Positions 46,843 to 55,232 of a stretch of 64,000 nucleotides of DNA are shown here, piece after piece. A model generated the notes under the pieces. It did no database searches. It was not told the origin of the DNA and saw only the letters and a program-made list of their open reading frames with translations. Origin of the DNA: Bacteroidia bacterium (GTDB lineage Bacteria > Bacteroidota > Bacteroidia > UKL13-3); the NCBI GenBank assembly GCA_025454875.1, contig JALONP010000018.1:18446-82445 (forward strand), written 5' to 3'. How positions within the stretch are numbered: position 1 is the stretch's first letter; each line of letters starts with the position of its first letter. The position numbers and the translations under genes are program-made.

Positions 46843-47844
46843 ATGAAACTTGTTACTTACACCCACCAAAAAACAACCCAATTGGGAATTATTCATGAGG
46901 GTAAAATTTGGTCACTTAAAGACCTTGATGCTGGTTTTCCGGATAAAATGCGCAAATTTTTGTTTGCTGGTGAAGCCATGATGAACAAGGCTAAAAGGTG
47001 GGACGAACAAATCAAGGCGGGTAAGGTAACCAAACCATTTGTACTTGAAAGTGAAGTGCAATTAGAAGCCCCTGTTCCTCAGCCAACTTCTTGCCGAGAT
47101 GGTTATGCTTTTAGGCAACATGTTGCTGCTGCACGAAGAAACCGAGGTGTAGAAATGATTAAAGAGTTTGATCAATATCCGATTTTTTATTTCACAAACC
47201 ATAACGCAGTGCAGGGGCCAGGTACTATTCCTTGTATGCCTGACCATTTTGATAAATTGGATTTTGAATTGGAAGTTGCGGTTGTAATTGGTAAAAAAGG
47301 ACGCAATATCAAAGCAGCTCAAGCAGATGAATACATTGCAGGTTACATGATTATGAATGATATGAGTGCGCGTACCTTGCAAATGGAAGAAATGCTGTTG
47401 AATCTAGGCCCAGCAAAAGGCAAGGATTTTTCAACAGTTATTGGACCTTACTTTGTTACGCCTGATGAGCTAGAACAATTTGTTGTTGCTGCAAAGCCAG
47501 GTCATACAGGTAAAAGTCATAACTTAACAATGAAATGTTGGGTAAATGGAATTCAAGTAAGCGAGGGAAATGTGGCTGATATGGATTGGACATTCGCTGA
47601 AATTATCGAACGTTGTGCTTATGGTGTTGATATTCTTCCAGGCGATGTAATTGGCAGTGGAACAGTTGGAACAGGATGTTTCTTGGAACTCAACGGAACA
47701 GGCTTGCTGAACGATAAAAACTTTGTTCCGCAATGGTTACAACCAGGTGATGAAGTTACACTTGAAATCACCGGATTGGGCAAGCTCACAAATACAATTG
47801 AACGCGTTGAAACCGATTTTTCTTTGCTTAAAATGAAAAAATAG
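46843..47844 (+). CDS. Fumarylacetoacetate hydrolase family protein
   Basis: The 333-residue protein has the FAH motifs: RDGYAFRQHVAAARR near residues 85-100, FYFTNHNAVQGPG near 110-122, DFELEVAVVIGKKGRNI near 141-157 (a metal-binding Glu pair), GYMIMNDMSARTLQMEE near 165-183 (metal-binding Asp) and IGSGTVGTGCFLELNG near 265-280. FAH-family enzymes cleave or decarboxylate 2-oxo acids in aromatic or hydroxypyruvate-type pathways. Fumarylacetoacetase itself is one candidate; a hydrolase of another 2,4-dioxo compound is another. No tyrosine-degradation partner lies here. Confidence 0.85.
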   Translation: MKLVTYTHQKTTQLGIIHEGKIWSLKDLDAGFPDKMRKFLFAGEAMMNKAKRWDEQIKAGKVTKPFVLESEVQLEAPVPQPTSCRDGYAFRQHVAAARRNRGVEMIKEFDQYPIFYFTNHNAVQGPGTIPCMPDHFDKLDFELEVAVVIGKKGRNIKAAQADEYIAGYMIMNDMSARTLQMEEMLLNLGPAKGKDFSTVIGPYFVTPDELEQFVVAAKPGHTGKSHNLTMKCWVNGIQVSEGNVADMDWTFAEIIERCAYGVDILPGDVIGSGTVGTGCFLELNGTGLLNDKNFVPQWLQPGDEVTLEITGLGKLTNTIERVETDFSLLKMKK

Positions 47845-47853
47845 CCTGAAGCG

Positions 47854-50079
47854 TTACCTTCTTCTTTTTGGTTTTTTGCCTCCTTGCTTTTTGTTTTTGT
47901 TTCGTTTGTCGTTACGAGCCAACGATTTTTTAACTTTCACCACCAGTGCATTTGAAACCAAATCCAAATCCACCTGGCGTTTAACCACATCAGCCCCCTT
48001 AACCACAACATGAACTTGGTCGCCTAGTTGGTATTTTTGCTGGGAGCGCCTACCGATAATCCATTGGTTTTGCTCATCAAATTCATAAAAATCATCTTGC
48101 AAATTGGCAAGCCTAACCATGCCTTCGCATTTGTACTCTGTTATTTCTACGTACATTCCCCACTCGGTAACTCCTGAAATAACACCCATAAATGTTTCGC
48201 CTACAAAGTCTTTAATATACTCTACTTGTTTGTACCGCACGCTTGCCCTTTCGGCATCAGCTGCTTGTATTTCCATTGCTGACGATTGCTTGCACATTTC
48301 TTCGTACTGGCCTGCATCAGCTGATTTACCATTGTTTAAATAGGCAAACAATAAGCGATGCGCCATTAAATCAGGATACCTTCTAATTGGAGAAGTGAAA
48401 TGCGTATAAAAATCGAATGCAAGTCCGTAATGACTTGTTTTTTTAGTTGAATAGTAGGCTTTCATCATGCTGCGGACAGCCATTTGCTGAATGATGTTTT
48501 GTTCAGGTTTTCCTTCAACATCTGCTAACAAATCATTAAATGAGCGTGCAATGCTGTTGGCCGAGGTTGTTAAAATACGGTACCCGAACTTGCTTGCAAA
48601 ATTTGAGAATGTTTTGAGTTTATCCTCACTTGGTGGCTCATGAATGCGGTATACAAACGTTTTGTGTTCTTTTTGTTGTTTCCCCATTCCAATACCTTTA
48701 TACACGTCTTCGGCTACCGTTCTGTTGGCAAGTAGCATCAGTTCTTCGATGAGTTTGTGGGCATCTTTTCGTACTTTTTTGTAAATGCCAACAGGTTTAA
48801 AGTTTTCATCGAGTTTAAATTTCACTTCTTCTGTTTCAAAATTAACAGCTCCATTTTTAAACCGTTTCTCTTTTAACACTTTTGCAATCCCATTGATAAT
48901 TGTAAGTTCAGAAGCAAGATCACCTTGTCCTGTTTCCAAACGTTCTTGTGCTTCTTCATAGGTAAATCGCCTGCGACTGTATATAACAGTTTTTCCCAAC
49001 CAATGTGATAAAACTTCTCCAGTTGGAGTAAAGGTAAAAACTGCTGAAAACGTTAATTTTTCTTCATTGGGTCGGAGCGAACAAACCCCATTTGATAATT
49101 TTTCGGGCAACATTGGAATGGTACGGTCCACTAAGTATACCGAAGTTGCTCTTCTCAACGCTTCTTCATCCAGTTTTGTACCTGGTGATACATAATGTGA
49201 AACATCGGCAATATGAACCCCAATTTCGTAATTGCCATCTGCCAATCGCTTAAACGAAATGGCATCATCAAAATCTTTTGCGTCCTCGGGGTCGATGGTG
49301 AAAGTTAACGTATTTCTAAAATCAGTACGGTTTTTAATTTCATTATCTCCAATAGTTGTGTTGAGTTTCGCTGCTTCTTTTTCAACTTCATCAGGGAAAC
49401 GTGTGGCAAAACCAAATTCGGCAATGATGGCGTGCATTTCTGTTTCATGATCACCAGGCCTACCTAATACTTCAATAATTTCGGCTATTGGGTTACGTTC
49501 ACCAATGGGCCAATCTATGATTCGGGCAATGGCTTTGTCGCCATGTTTGGCTTTATTTAATTTACCCGGAGCAATAGATAAATCAATATTCATCTTACGA
49601 TCATCGGCAATCAGGTAAGCCTGATTTTGTAGAATGCTTACTACGCCAACAAAATCTAATTTGTGACGTTTCACCACTTCCACAATTTCGCCCGATACAC
49701 GCTCGGCATTTTTGCCTCTGTTAAATACATTTACTTTCACCCAATCTCCATTTAAGGCATTGTTGAGGTGTTCTGCGCCAATAAAAATATCTGCTGTTCC
49801 ATCGGCAGGCACCACAAAACCGCTGCCCCTTTGTGTCATTTCGAGTTTGCCTTCAATGAATGCTGGCGTAAAGAGTGCTACGTATTTTCCGGTAGTTACT
49901 TCTTCAACAACACCTTCTTTTTCGAGTATTTTTAACAACTTGATAATTGCTTCCCGGCTTTTTCCATCAGGTATATCGAGGTGTGCAGCAACTTGTTTAT
50001 AGTTAAAGGCCTTAGATCGATTGGTGGCAAACAATTGCTCCACTTGTTTGCGTAATTTTTTTTCATTGAGTACACTCAT
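47854..50079 (-). CDS. rnr: Ribonuclease R
   Basis: The 741-residue protein has an N-terminal winged helix (residues about 20-60), cold-shock-like OB regions, the RNB catalytic domain with DPEDAKDFDDAISF (Asp cluster, about 255-270) and HIADVSHYV, DRTIPMLPEKLSNGVCSLRP, then HFTSPIRRYPDLMAHRLL, an S1 domain (GVISGVTEWGMYVEI, about 640-655) and a Lys/Arg-rich tail. RNase R is a 3'-5' exonuclease that can degrade structured RNA. It has its own promoter. Confidence 0.95.
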   Translation of the reverse strand: MSVLNEKKLRKQVEQLFATNRSKAFNYKQVAAHLDIPDGKSREAIIKLLKILEKEGVVEEVTTGKYVALFTPAFIEGKLEMTQRGSGFVVPADGTADIFIGAEHLNNALNGDWVKVNVFNRGKNAERVSGEIVEVVKRHKLDFVGVVSILQNQAYLIADDRKMNIDLSIAPGKLNKAKHGDKAIARIIDWPIGERNPIAEIIEVLGRPGDHETEMHAIIAEFGFATRFPDEVEKEAAKLNTTIGDNEIKNRTDFRNTLTFTIDPEDAKDFDDAISFKRLADGNYEIGVHIADVSHYVSPGTKLDEEALRRATSVYLVDRTIPMLPEKLSNGVCSLRPNEEKLTFSAVFTFTPTGEVLSHWLGKTVIYSRRRFTYEEAQERLETGQGDLASELTIINGIAKVLKEKRFKNGAVNFETEEVKFKLDENFKPVGIYKKVRKDAHKLIEELMLLANRTVAEDVYKGIGMGKQQKEHKTFVYRIHEPPSEDKLKTFSNFASKFGYRILTTSANSIARSFNDLLADVEGKPEQNIIQQMAVRSMMKAYYSTKKTSHYGLAFDFYTHFTSPIRRYPDLMAHRLLFAYLNNGKSADAGQYEEMCKQSSAMEIQAADAERASVRYKQVEYIKDFVGETFMGVISGVTEWGMYVEITEYKCEGMVRLANLQDDFYEFDEQNQWIIGRRSQQKYQLGDQVHVVVKGADVVKRQVDLDLVSNALVVKVKKSLARNDKRNKNKKQGGKKPKRRR

Positions 50080-50096
50080 ATGACACTATTTGTAGT

Positions 50097-50127
50097 GAAA
50101 TGTATAACTATATTGTAGCGGTGCAAA
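50097..50127 (-). promoter_or_regulatory. Promoter of rnr
   Basis: On the minus strand TTTG (50127-50124) is followed by 19 bases and TACATTTC (50104-50097), one mismatch from TAnnTTTG. It lies 17 bases before the rnr ATG. Confidence 0.6.
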
Positions 50128-50166
50128 GCAATAGTTATTCACTCATTGGTATAAGTTGAAAGTTAC

Positions 50167-50198
50167 TGTGATTTTAACTAACCAAAATGTTATACTTG
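50167..50198 (+). promoter_or_regulatory. Possible promoter of the sensor kinase gene
   Basis: TGTG (50167-50170), 20 bases, then TATACTTG (50191-50198), each one mismatch from consensus. The second element ends 4 bases before the ATG at 50203. Confidence 0.4.
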
Positions 50199-50202
50199 TT
50201 TG

Positions 50203-52185
50203 ATGAACCTGATGAAACAATTCATTTTTGCCTTGCTCATTGTAGCACTATCCACGTTTGTATTAAGAGCACATGAAGGGGAATCAACTTACCTCCGATT
50301 TAGGTTGAATGAGCTGCAGCAGGTTAAAACACTTGAGCATAATTGGCATTTGTATTGGGGAGCTACGCAAGCAACCTATCAAAAGGGTCTTGTAAAGCCC
50401 GATCATTTGTACATTCCTGGCGATTGGCGAAACCTAGGTTATCCGTCAAAAGGGTTTGGAGTATTTGAGTGCAAGATGATTGTAGAGGGAGCAGCAAATA
50501 CTGAATTGGCTTTATATGTGCCAAGTGTATGTAATGCTTATAATGTATATCTAAACGGAGTGTTTGTTAGTAGTGCGGGCAAGTTTGGCGTATCGGCCGA
50601 CTCAACCGTACCCGATTACGTGCCACAAATTGTGCGTTTGAAATCTACTTCTGATACGTTGGTGCTCACGTTTGAGCTATCTAGTTATTATTACCGAGAG
50701 GGTGGACTAACTTATCCAATAAAAATAGGTTGGGTAGCTCCAATAGAAAGTTGGTTTAATAAATTATTGATTACTTCATCATTTTACAGTGGTGCATTGT
50801 TGCTCATGTTTATTTATTTTATTGGTTTTTTTGTGATTCGCAAGCGTGAACGCTCCGCATTTTATTTTGCGTTGCTATGTTTTGTTGCTTCTTTTCGAAT
50901 TATGTCAACTGATATTTTGATTCTACGTCAATTACATTTGCCAATTAGTTGGGCAGCTATTGTAAAAATTGAATTGGGTAGTGTACTGTTAATGCCTGCA
51001 TTTGGTGCTTTGTATTTATTTGAGCTCGTTAAAGAAAATCGCTTCAGGTGGCTTATGCACGTGTTTAACGGCCTTGTTGCTATTGGATTTCTGTACGTGG
51101 TTTTAACACCGGTATATTACGCATCATTTATTGTTCCATGGTTTCGGGTATACGCATTTTTCCAATTGGTGTTTATGTTGGTGATTATGTACCGTGCTGC
51201 ATTTGTACATAAGCTATTACTAGGCAGATGGGCGGCTGCGGGATATCTGGTCGTATTTATTTGTGGTATTAACGATATCTTGTATTCATCCAATGTTATC
51301 AATACTTTTTATTCAATGTCGATTGCCATTTTTGTTTATGTATTTATCCAAGCGATGGTATTGGCAAAAAGTTTTGCAGAAGCATATACACAAGCTGAGG
51401 GTTTATCTGCTGAATTGGTAACAGCCAATAAAAATCAAGAAGCCATTATCAAGTACAGAACCCAAGAATTGGATCAAAAAACAAAAGCGCTTGCGAGCTA
51501 TAATGATATCAAAGACAAAATATTTTCGATTATAGGACATGATTTACGTGCGCCAATTGCAACATTAAGTCAAGTACTTACATTGGCTGAGAATGCTGAT
51601 GAGCAAACGTTGAGCGAACTACGCACGTACTTTAAAGGAATTAAGCGTAACGTAGATAACCTTCATTTAACACTCGAAAATTTACTGCAATGGTCGCAAG
51701 CACAAATTAATGGAGTGGCTTCCTCACAACAACCCGTTTCTATTTTACAGGAGATAGAACAAGTGGTTAATCTCTATAGTTTGGCTGCTTTACAAAAGGG
51801 AATTACACTGATGCATCAGCTTACCAGCGATTGGCAAGTGGATGCCGACAAAGCGCATCTGAACTTAATCCTTCGAAACCTAGTTAATAATTCCATTAAA
51901 TTTACCAATACAGGCGGACAAGTGATGATTAGTGTTTCACCAATAGAAGGCAATCAGTTGGAAGTGTGCATTGCGGATAATGGAATCGGGATTCACCCTG
52001 ATATGCTTGTTTTGTTGCAACATCCCGAATCACATTTTACTACTTATGGTACAGCCAACGAAAAAGGTACTGGGCTCGGCTTGCGGTTGTGTCGTGAATA
52101 CATTGAGCAAATGGGAGGCTCACTCATCATTCAGAGCAATCAAGGTTTGGGAACCAAGGTTTGCTTGCATCTAAAACTTGTTTAA
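50203..52185 (+). CDS. 7TMR-DISM-type membrane sensor histidine kinase
   Basis: The 660-residue protein has a signal peptide, a periplasmic beta-rich domain (residues about 25-185, DISM-like), seven hydrophobic segments from about 190 to 390, a short coiled segment, a HisKA domain with the phosphorylated His446 in FSIIGHDLRAPI, and an HATPase_c domain (LRNLVNNSIKFTNTGG, about 560; DNGIGIH; GTGLGLRLCREYI). No receiver domain is fused. The ATG at 50203 lies 4 bases after a TATACTTG promoter-like element; the ATG at 50212 is another possible start. No regulator is adjacent. Confidence 0.9.
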   Translation: MNLMKQFIFALLIVALSTFVLRAHEGESTYLRFRLNELQQVKTLEHNWHLYWGATQATYQKGLVKPDHLYIPGDWRNLGYPSKGFGVFECKMIVEGAANTELALYVPSVCNAYNVYLNGVFVSSAGKFGVSADSTVPDYVPQIVRLKSTSDTLVLTFELSSYYYREGGLTYPIKIGWVAPIESWFNKLLITSSFYSGALLLMFIYFIGFFVIRKRERSAFYFALLCFVASFRIMSTDILILRQLHLPISWAAIVKIELGSVLLMPAFGALYLFELVKENRFRWLMHVFNGLVAIGFLYVVLTPVYYASFIVPWFRVYAFFQLVFMLVIMYRAAFVHKLLLGRWAAAGYLVVFICGINDILYSSNVINTFYSMSIAIFVYVFIQAMVLAKSFAEAYTQAEGLSAELVTANKNQEAIIKYRTQELDQKTKALASYNDIKDKIFSIIGHDLRAPIATLSQVLTLAENADEQTLSELRTYFKGIKRNVDNLHLTLENLLQWSQAQINGVASSQQPVSILQEIEQVVNLYSLAALQKGITLMHQLTSDWQVDADKAHLNLILRNLVNNSIKFTNTGGQVMISVSPIEGNQLEVCIADNGIGIHPDMLVLLQHPESHFTTYGTANEKGTGLGLRLCREYIEQMGGSLIIQSNQGLGTKVCLHLKLV

Positions 52186-52602
52186 GGCTTTATTTATAAA
52201 TGCCTCGGGCACTTCGGTGGTTTTTCGTGTATGGTAATCAAAACATACCATGCCCGTTTTAGCTTCACAAACCAATTGATTGTTTGCTATCTTGGTCATT
52301 CGGTAATACAAATCAAAACTCCTAGAACCAAACTCAGCAGCAGCAACTTCTATTTTTAACTCGTCACCATAAAAACATTCGCCTTTGTAAACCAATGCAG
52401 TATCTCCCATGATAACGCTGGTTCCTGCTAAATCCATTTCACTGTAGCCTAACCAATTAAAAAACTGCATACGTGCTTCATGCATAAAAGCTAAATATAC
52501 ATCATTGCTTAGGTGGTTACCATAGTTAAGGTCACTGATTCGAATCTTAATTTGTGTCGAAAAATTGAAATGAGCTGGAAGTGATAGTTTGATACGGGCC
52601 AT
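52171..52602 (-). CDS. Acyl-CoA thioesterase, 4HBT hotdog fold
   Basis: The 143-residue protein has IRISDLNYGNHLSNDVYLAFMHEARMQFF near residues 16-44, where the Asp in SDLNYGNHL is the expected catalytic position of the YbgC/FcbC-type hotdog thioesterases. FDLYYRMTK and FDYHTRKTTEVPEAF follow. The start MARIKLSLP at 52602 gives the normal family length; an ATG 20 codons earlier has no similarity. It overlaps the kinase gene tail-to-tail by 15 bases. Confidence 0.85.
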   Translation of the reverse strand: MARIKLSLPAHFNFSTQIKIRISDLNYGNHLSNDVYLAFMHEARMQFFNWLGYSEMDLAGTSVIMGDTALVYKGECFYGDELKIEVAAAEFGSRSFDLYYRMTKIANNQLVCEAKTGMVCFDYHTRKTTEVPEAFINKALNKF

Positions 52603-52728
52603 AATTAGAGTTTTGTAGCAATTTACAAGAAGTTTAAGCAAGTTACGTAACAATGCTGCCATTCGTCAAATTCTGAAGCTAATTTACAGAATTTCAGGCT
52701 TAATTAGAGTAAGTAAAGCACACATAAT

Positions 52729-52842
52729 ATGGAAGATGGACTTTTTGATTTAGCAATTGGAGTTGGTGGTATTTTGGTTGTTTTTTTAATCGCATACATT
52801 ACCAGTGTGCGCAAGAAGAAACGCAACGAAAACCAGGAGTAA
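52729..52842 (+). CDS. Very small single-pass membrane protein
   Basis: This 37-residue reading frame starts MEDGLFDLAIGVGG, continues with a membrane helix (about residues 8-26) and ends in a basic tail, RKKKRNENQE. The hydrophobic stretch and the positive-inside tail suggest a single-pass N-out peptide. It fills most of an otherwise empty gap between the thioesterase and GT2 genes. I see no homology by eye. Confidence 0.5.
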   Translation: MEDGLFDLAIGVGGILVVFLIAYITSVRKKKRNENQE

Positions 52843-52896
52843 GCTCACTGGACTTTTAATGCATCAGTCTGATTTTTGAACCTTTTTGCAAGTTTT

Positions 52897-52927
52897 TTTG
52901 CAGGTTTCAAAATTTCGGTTAGGTTTG
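52897..52927 (+). promoter_or_regulatory. Promoter of the GT2 gene (leaderless-type)
   Basis: TTTG (52897-52900), exactly 19 bases, TAGGTTTG (52920-52927): a perfect match. The ATG begins only 7 bases after it, so the transcript would have almost no leader. This also rules out the TTG at 52886 as start. Confidence 0.8.
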
Positions 52928-52933
52928 AAGCAG

Positions 52934-54115
52934 ATGAACTTTGTTGAAGTTGTTTTCTGGTTCAGTATTGCCATTATTTTTTACACGTTCATGGGGTATC
53001 CCATGCTTGTGTATGTAATGGTTAAACTAAAATCAATAGCCGGATGGGTGAAGCAAACCATTTACCTGGATGGATTTGAGCCGGAAGTGTCGTTGGTTGT
53101 TCCTTGTTTTAACGAGGAGCAGATTATTGCAGAGAAGCTACAGAATTGTTTTGAACTTGATTACCCTGCATCCAAACTCAAACTTATTTTTATTACAGAT
53201 GGGTCAGATGATGGTACCCACCAAATATTAGCCAACACTCATGGTGTAATGGTATTGCACGAAGATTTAAGGGCTGGCAAATCGGTGGCCGAAAACCGCG
53301 CAATGAAACATGTGCATTCACCCATTGTAGTGTTTAGCGATGCGAATACGCGTTTAAATAAGGCAGCCATACGTGAAATTGTAAAGCATTACCAAGATGA
53401 AAAAATTGGTGCAGTGGCAGGCGAAAAACGCATCATCAGCAAACAACGGGAGTCGGCACCGGCCGCAGGTGAAGGCTTTTATTGGAAGTATGAGTCTTAT
53501 TTAAAAAAACTTGACTCGAATTTTCATTCGGTTGTAGGAGGAGCAGGGGAATTGGTTTCGTTTCGTTCGTCACTCTTTACACCTCTTGAGGCGGATACGA
53601 TTTTAGATGATTTTGTGCAAACGATGCGTATTGCTTTGGCCGGTTATCGTGTAGTGTATGAGCCTAATGCATATGCACAAGAAACGGCATCTGCAACAGT
53701 AAGGGAAGAACTGAAACGGAAAGTACGTATCAGTGCTGGAGCATGGCAAGCTATGACACGCCTTGGAAATGCGTTTAATCCATTTAAGAATCCACAGTTA
53801 TTTTTTTTATTCATTTCTCATAAAGTTTTTAGGTGGACCTTGGCTCCATTGGCATTGCTTGTGCTTATTCCGGTTACATTTTATTTACACCAATCAATTG
53901 CTGGTGTTTACACTTGGGCATGGTACGCGCAATTGGTGTTTTATATTTTCACCATTATTGGATGGTTTTTAGAGCACCAAAAACTTCACATCAAGTTTAT
54001 TTTTATCCCATACTATTTTTTTATGACCAATTGGTGCATGTACCTCGGTTTTTTCAGGTTTGTTTCTGGAGGTCAATCGGTGCAATGGGAGCGTGTGAAA
54101 CGAGAGGGGGTATAA
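52934..54115 (+). CDS. Membrane glycosyltransferase family 2
   Basis: The 393-residue protein has an N-terminal membrane helix (about 3-27), a cytoplasmic GT-A domain and three C-terminal helices (about 285-355). VSLVVPCFNEEQII (about 50-63), FITDGSDDGTHQI, FSDANTRLNKAA (the DxN/DxD metal site, about 134-145) and GGAGELVSFRSSLF (about 200) are the GT2 motifs. RKVRISAGAWQAMTR near 255-270 resembles the processive-like PgaC group (Q/R-x-x-R-W region), though the W is not placed as in cellulose synthase. The product could be a poly-sugar or a lipid-linked sugar. Confidence 0.87.
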   Translation: MNFVEVVFWFSIAIIFYTFMGYPMLVYVMVKLKSIAGWVKQTIYLDGFEPEVSLVVPCFNEEQIIAEKLQNCFELDYPASKLKLIFITDGSDDGTHQILANTHGVMVLHEDLRAGKSVAENRAMKHVHSPIVVFSDANTRLNKAAIREIVKHYQDEKIGAVAGEKRIISKQRESAPAAGEGFYWKYESYLKKLDSNFHSVVGGAGELVSFRSSLFTPLEADTILDDFVQTMRIALAGYRVVYEPNAYAQETASATVREELKRKVRISAGAWQAMTRLGNAFNPFKNPQLFFLFISHKVFRWTLAPLALLVLIPVTFYLHQSIAGVYTWAWYAQLVFYIFTIIGWFLEHQKLHIKFIFIPYYFFMTNWCMYLGFFRFVSGGQSVQWERVKREGV

Positions 54116-54193
54116 ACACTAAAGCCCTGCAAAGAATGCAAGGCCAAGTGGACATGTGGGGTGTACATTCGGCAAAAGCCGAGTTGAGGAGGG

Positions 54194-54325
54194 TTACTTC
54201 TTTTTCGTTCGGGTAACTTCCTTTTTACGCATTTTGTCAATCGTAGCCCTCAACTTTCTTAACTCTACTTCATTGTCAAAATCAATGAGTACGGTTTGCA
54301 TGTATGTATATAATTGTTTTTCCAT
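54194..54325 (-). CDS. Small basic protein, 43 residues
   Basis: This short frame reads MEKQLYTYMQTVLIDFDNEV, then a Leu/Arg/Lys-rich helix and ends VTRTKKK. It looks like an amphipathic helix with a basic tail. It fills most of the gap between the GT2 gene and the LuxR-type regulator. No family was recognised. The start ATG at 54325 is clear, but no close promoter is seen. Confidence 0.45.
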   Translation of the reverse strand: MEKQLYTYMQTVLIDFDNEVELRKLRATIDKMRKKEVTRTKKK

Positions 54326-54476
54326 AGTTAAATTGGGGTTTATTTCTATATTGATAAACAAATTTACTTACCTGTATTAACGCTGATAAGAGGGAAAACC
54401 CTCTAACGCAATTATTTTTTGAACCTTACACAAGGTATTTTACGAATAAATGCAAGTAGATTGTTATTTTTAGCAC

Positions 54477-55151
54477 ATGAATGAAAAGCCATTGCTTCGC
54501 TTAGCCATTGCTGATGATCAAGCAATTTTTCGAAATGGATTAAAGGCATCCTTGCGTCCATATACCGATATTCAAATTGTGTGTGAGGCAGAGAATGGTT
54601 TACAATTGATTGAGACGATCCAAGTCTCGAAACCGGATATTGTATTATGTGATATGAAAATGCCCGACATGGATGGGATTGGTGTTTGCCAGTGGATTCG
54701 AAACAATATGCCAACTGTTAAGGTAATTGGGTTATCCGTGTATGATCACTACCATTACATCAGCAGTTTTTTTGAAGCAGGTGGAAGTGGCTACGTATTA
54801 AAAGAAACGGATATTGAAGAAATTGTCAACGCCATTCAGATAACGTATCAGCAAGGTTCGTATATTGGTGAAGCCACTTCATTGCAGCTCGTTAAAAGGC
54901 TTATCGAAATGAAGCATCCGTCTATTTTCTTTTCGGTTAACCAAGTCATTCCATTTAAACCACAAGAACTTGAAATCATCAGGTTGATTGCCCAAGAGCT
55001 AACCACCAATCAAATTGCACAAAAGTTAAATTTGAGTGCGAAAACAATTGAAAATTACCGAGGTATTATTCTTTCAAAAATCGGAGCCAAAAATACGGCT
55101 GGTTTACTTACGTACGCCATTAGCAAGGGAATAATTGTTGTGCCTACCTAA
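54477..55151 (+). CDS. LuxR/NarL-type response regulator
   Basis: The 224-residue protein has a receiver domain (acidic pair Asp13-Asp14, phospho-acceptor Asp59 in LCDMKMPDMDG, Lys108 in VLKETD) and a C-terminal LuxR helix-turn-helix (FKPQELEIIRLIAQELTTNQIAQKLNLSAKTIENYRGIIL, about 158-197). NarL-type regulators usually pair with HisKA_3 kinases; the nearest kinase here has an ordinary HisKA domain, so pairing with it is not likely. Targets are unknown. The following 80 bases to IDH hold no gene. Confidence 0.93.
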   Translation: MNEKPLLRLAIADDQAIFRNGLKASLRPYTDIQIVCEAENGLQLIETIQVSKPDIVLCDMKMPDMDGIGVCQWIRNNMPTVKVIGLSVYDHYHYISSFFEAGGSGYVLKETDIEEIVNAIQITYQQGSYIGEATSLQLVKRLIEMKHPSIFFSVNQVIPFKPQELEIIRLIAQELTTNQIAQKLNLSAKTIENYRGIILSKIGAKNTAGLLTYAISKGIIVVPT

Positions 55152-55232
55152 TGCAACATGCTCAAGCCAACAATGCTTTAATTACAGTACGTTCACCTCG
55201 TTTACTTCTATTTAATAAGCAAGAGCGTTGCA

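Noticed and set aside
54359..54367. TAAATTTTG on the minus strand as promoter of the 43-residue gene
   Set aside because: There are three bases instead of two between TA and TTTG, so it does not match TAnnTTTG.
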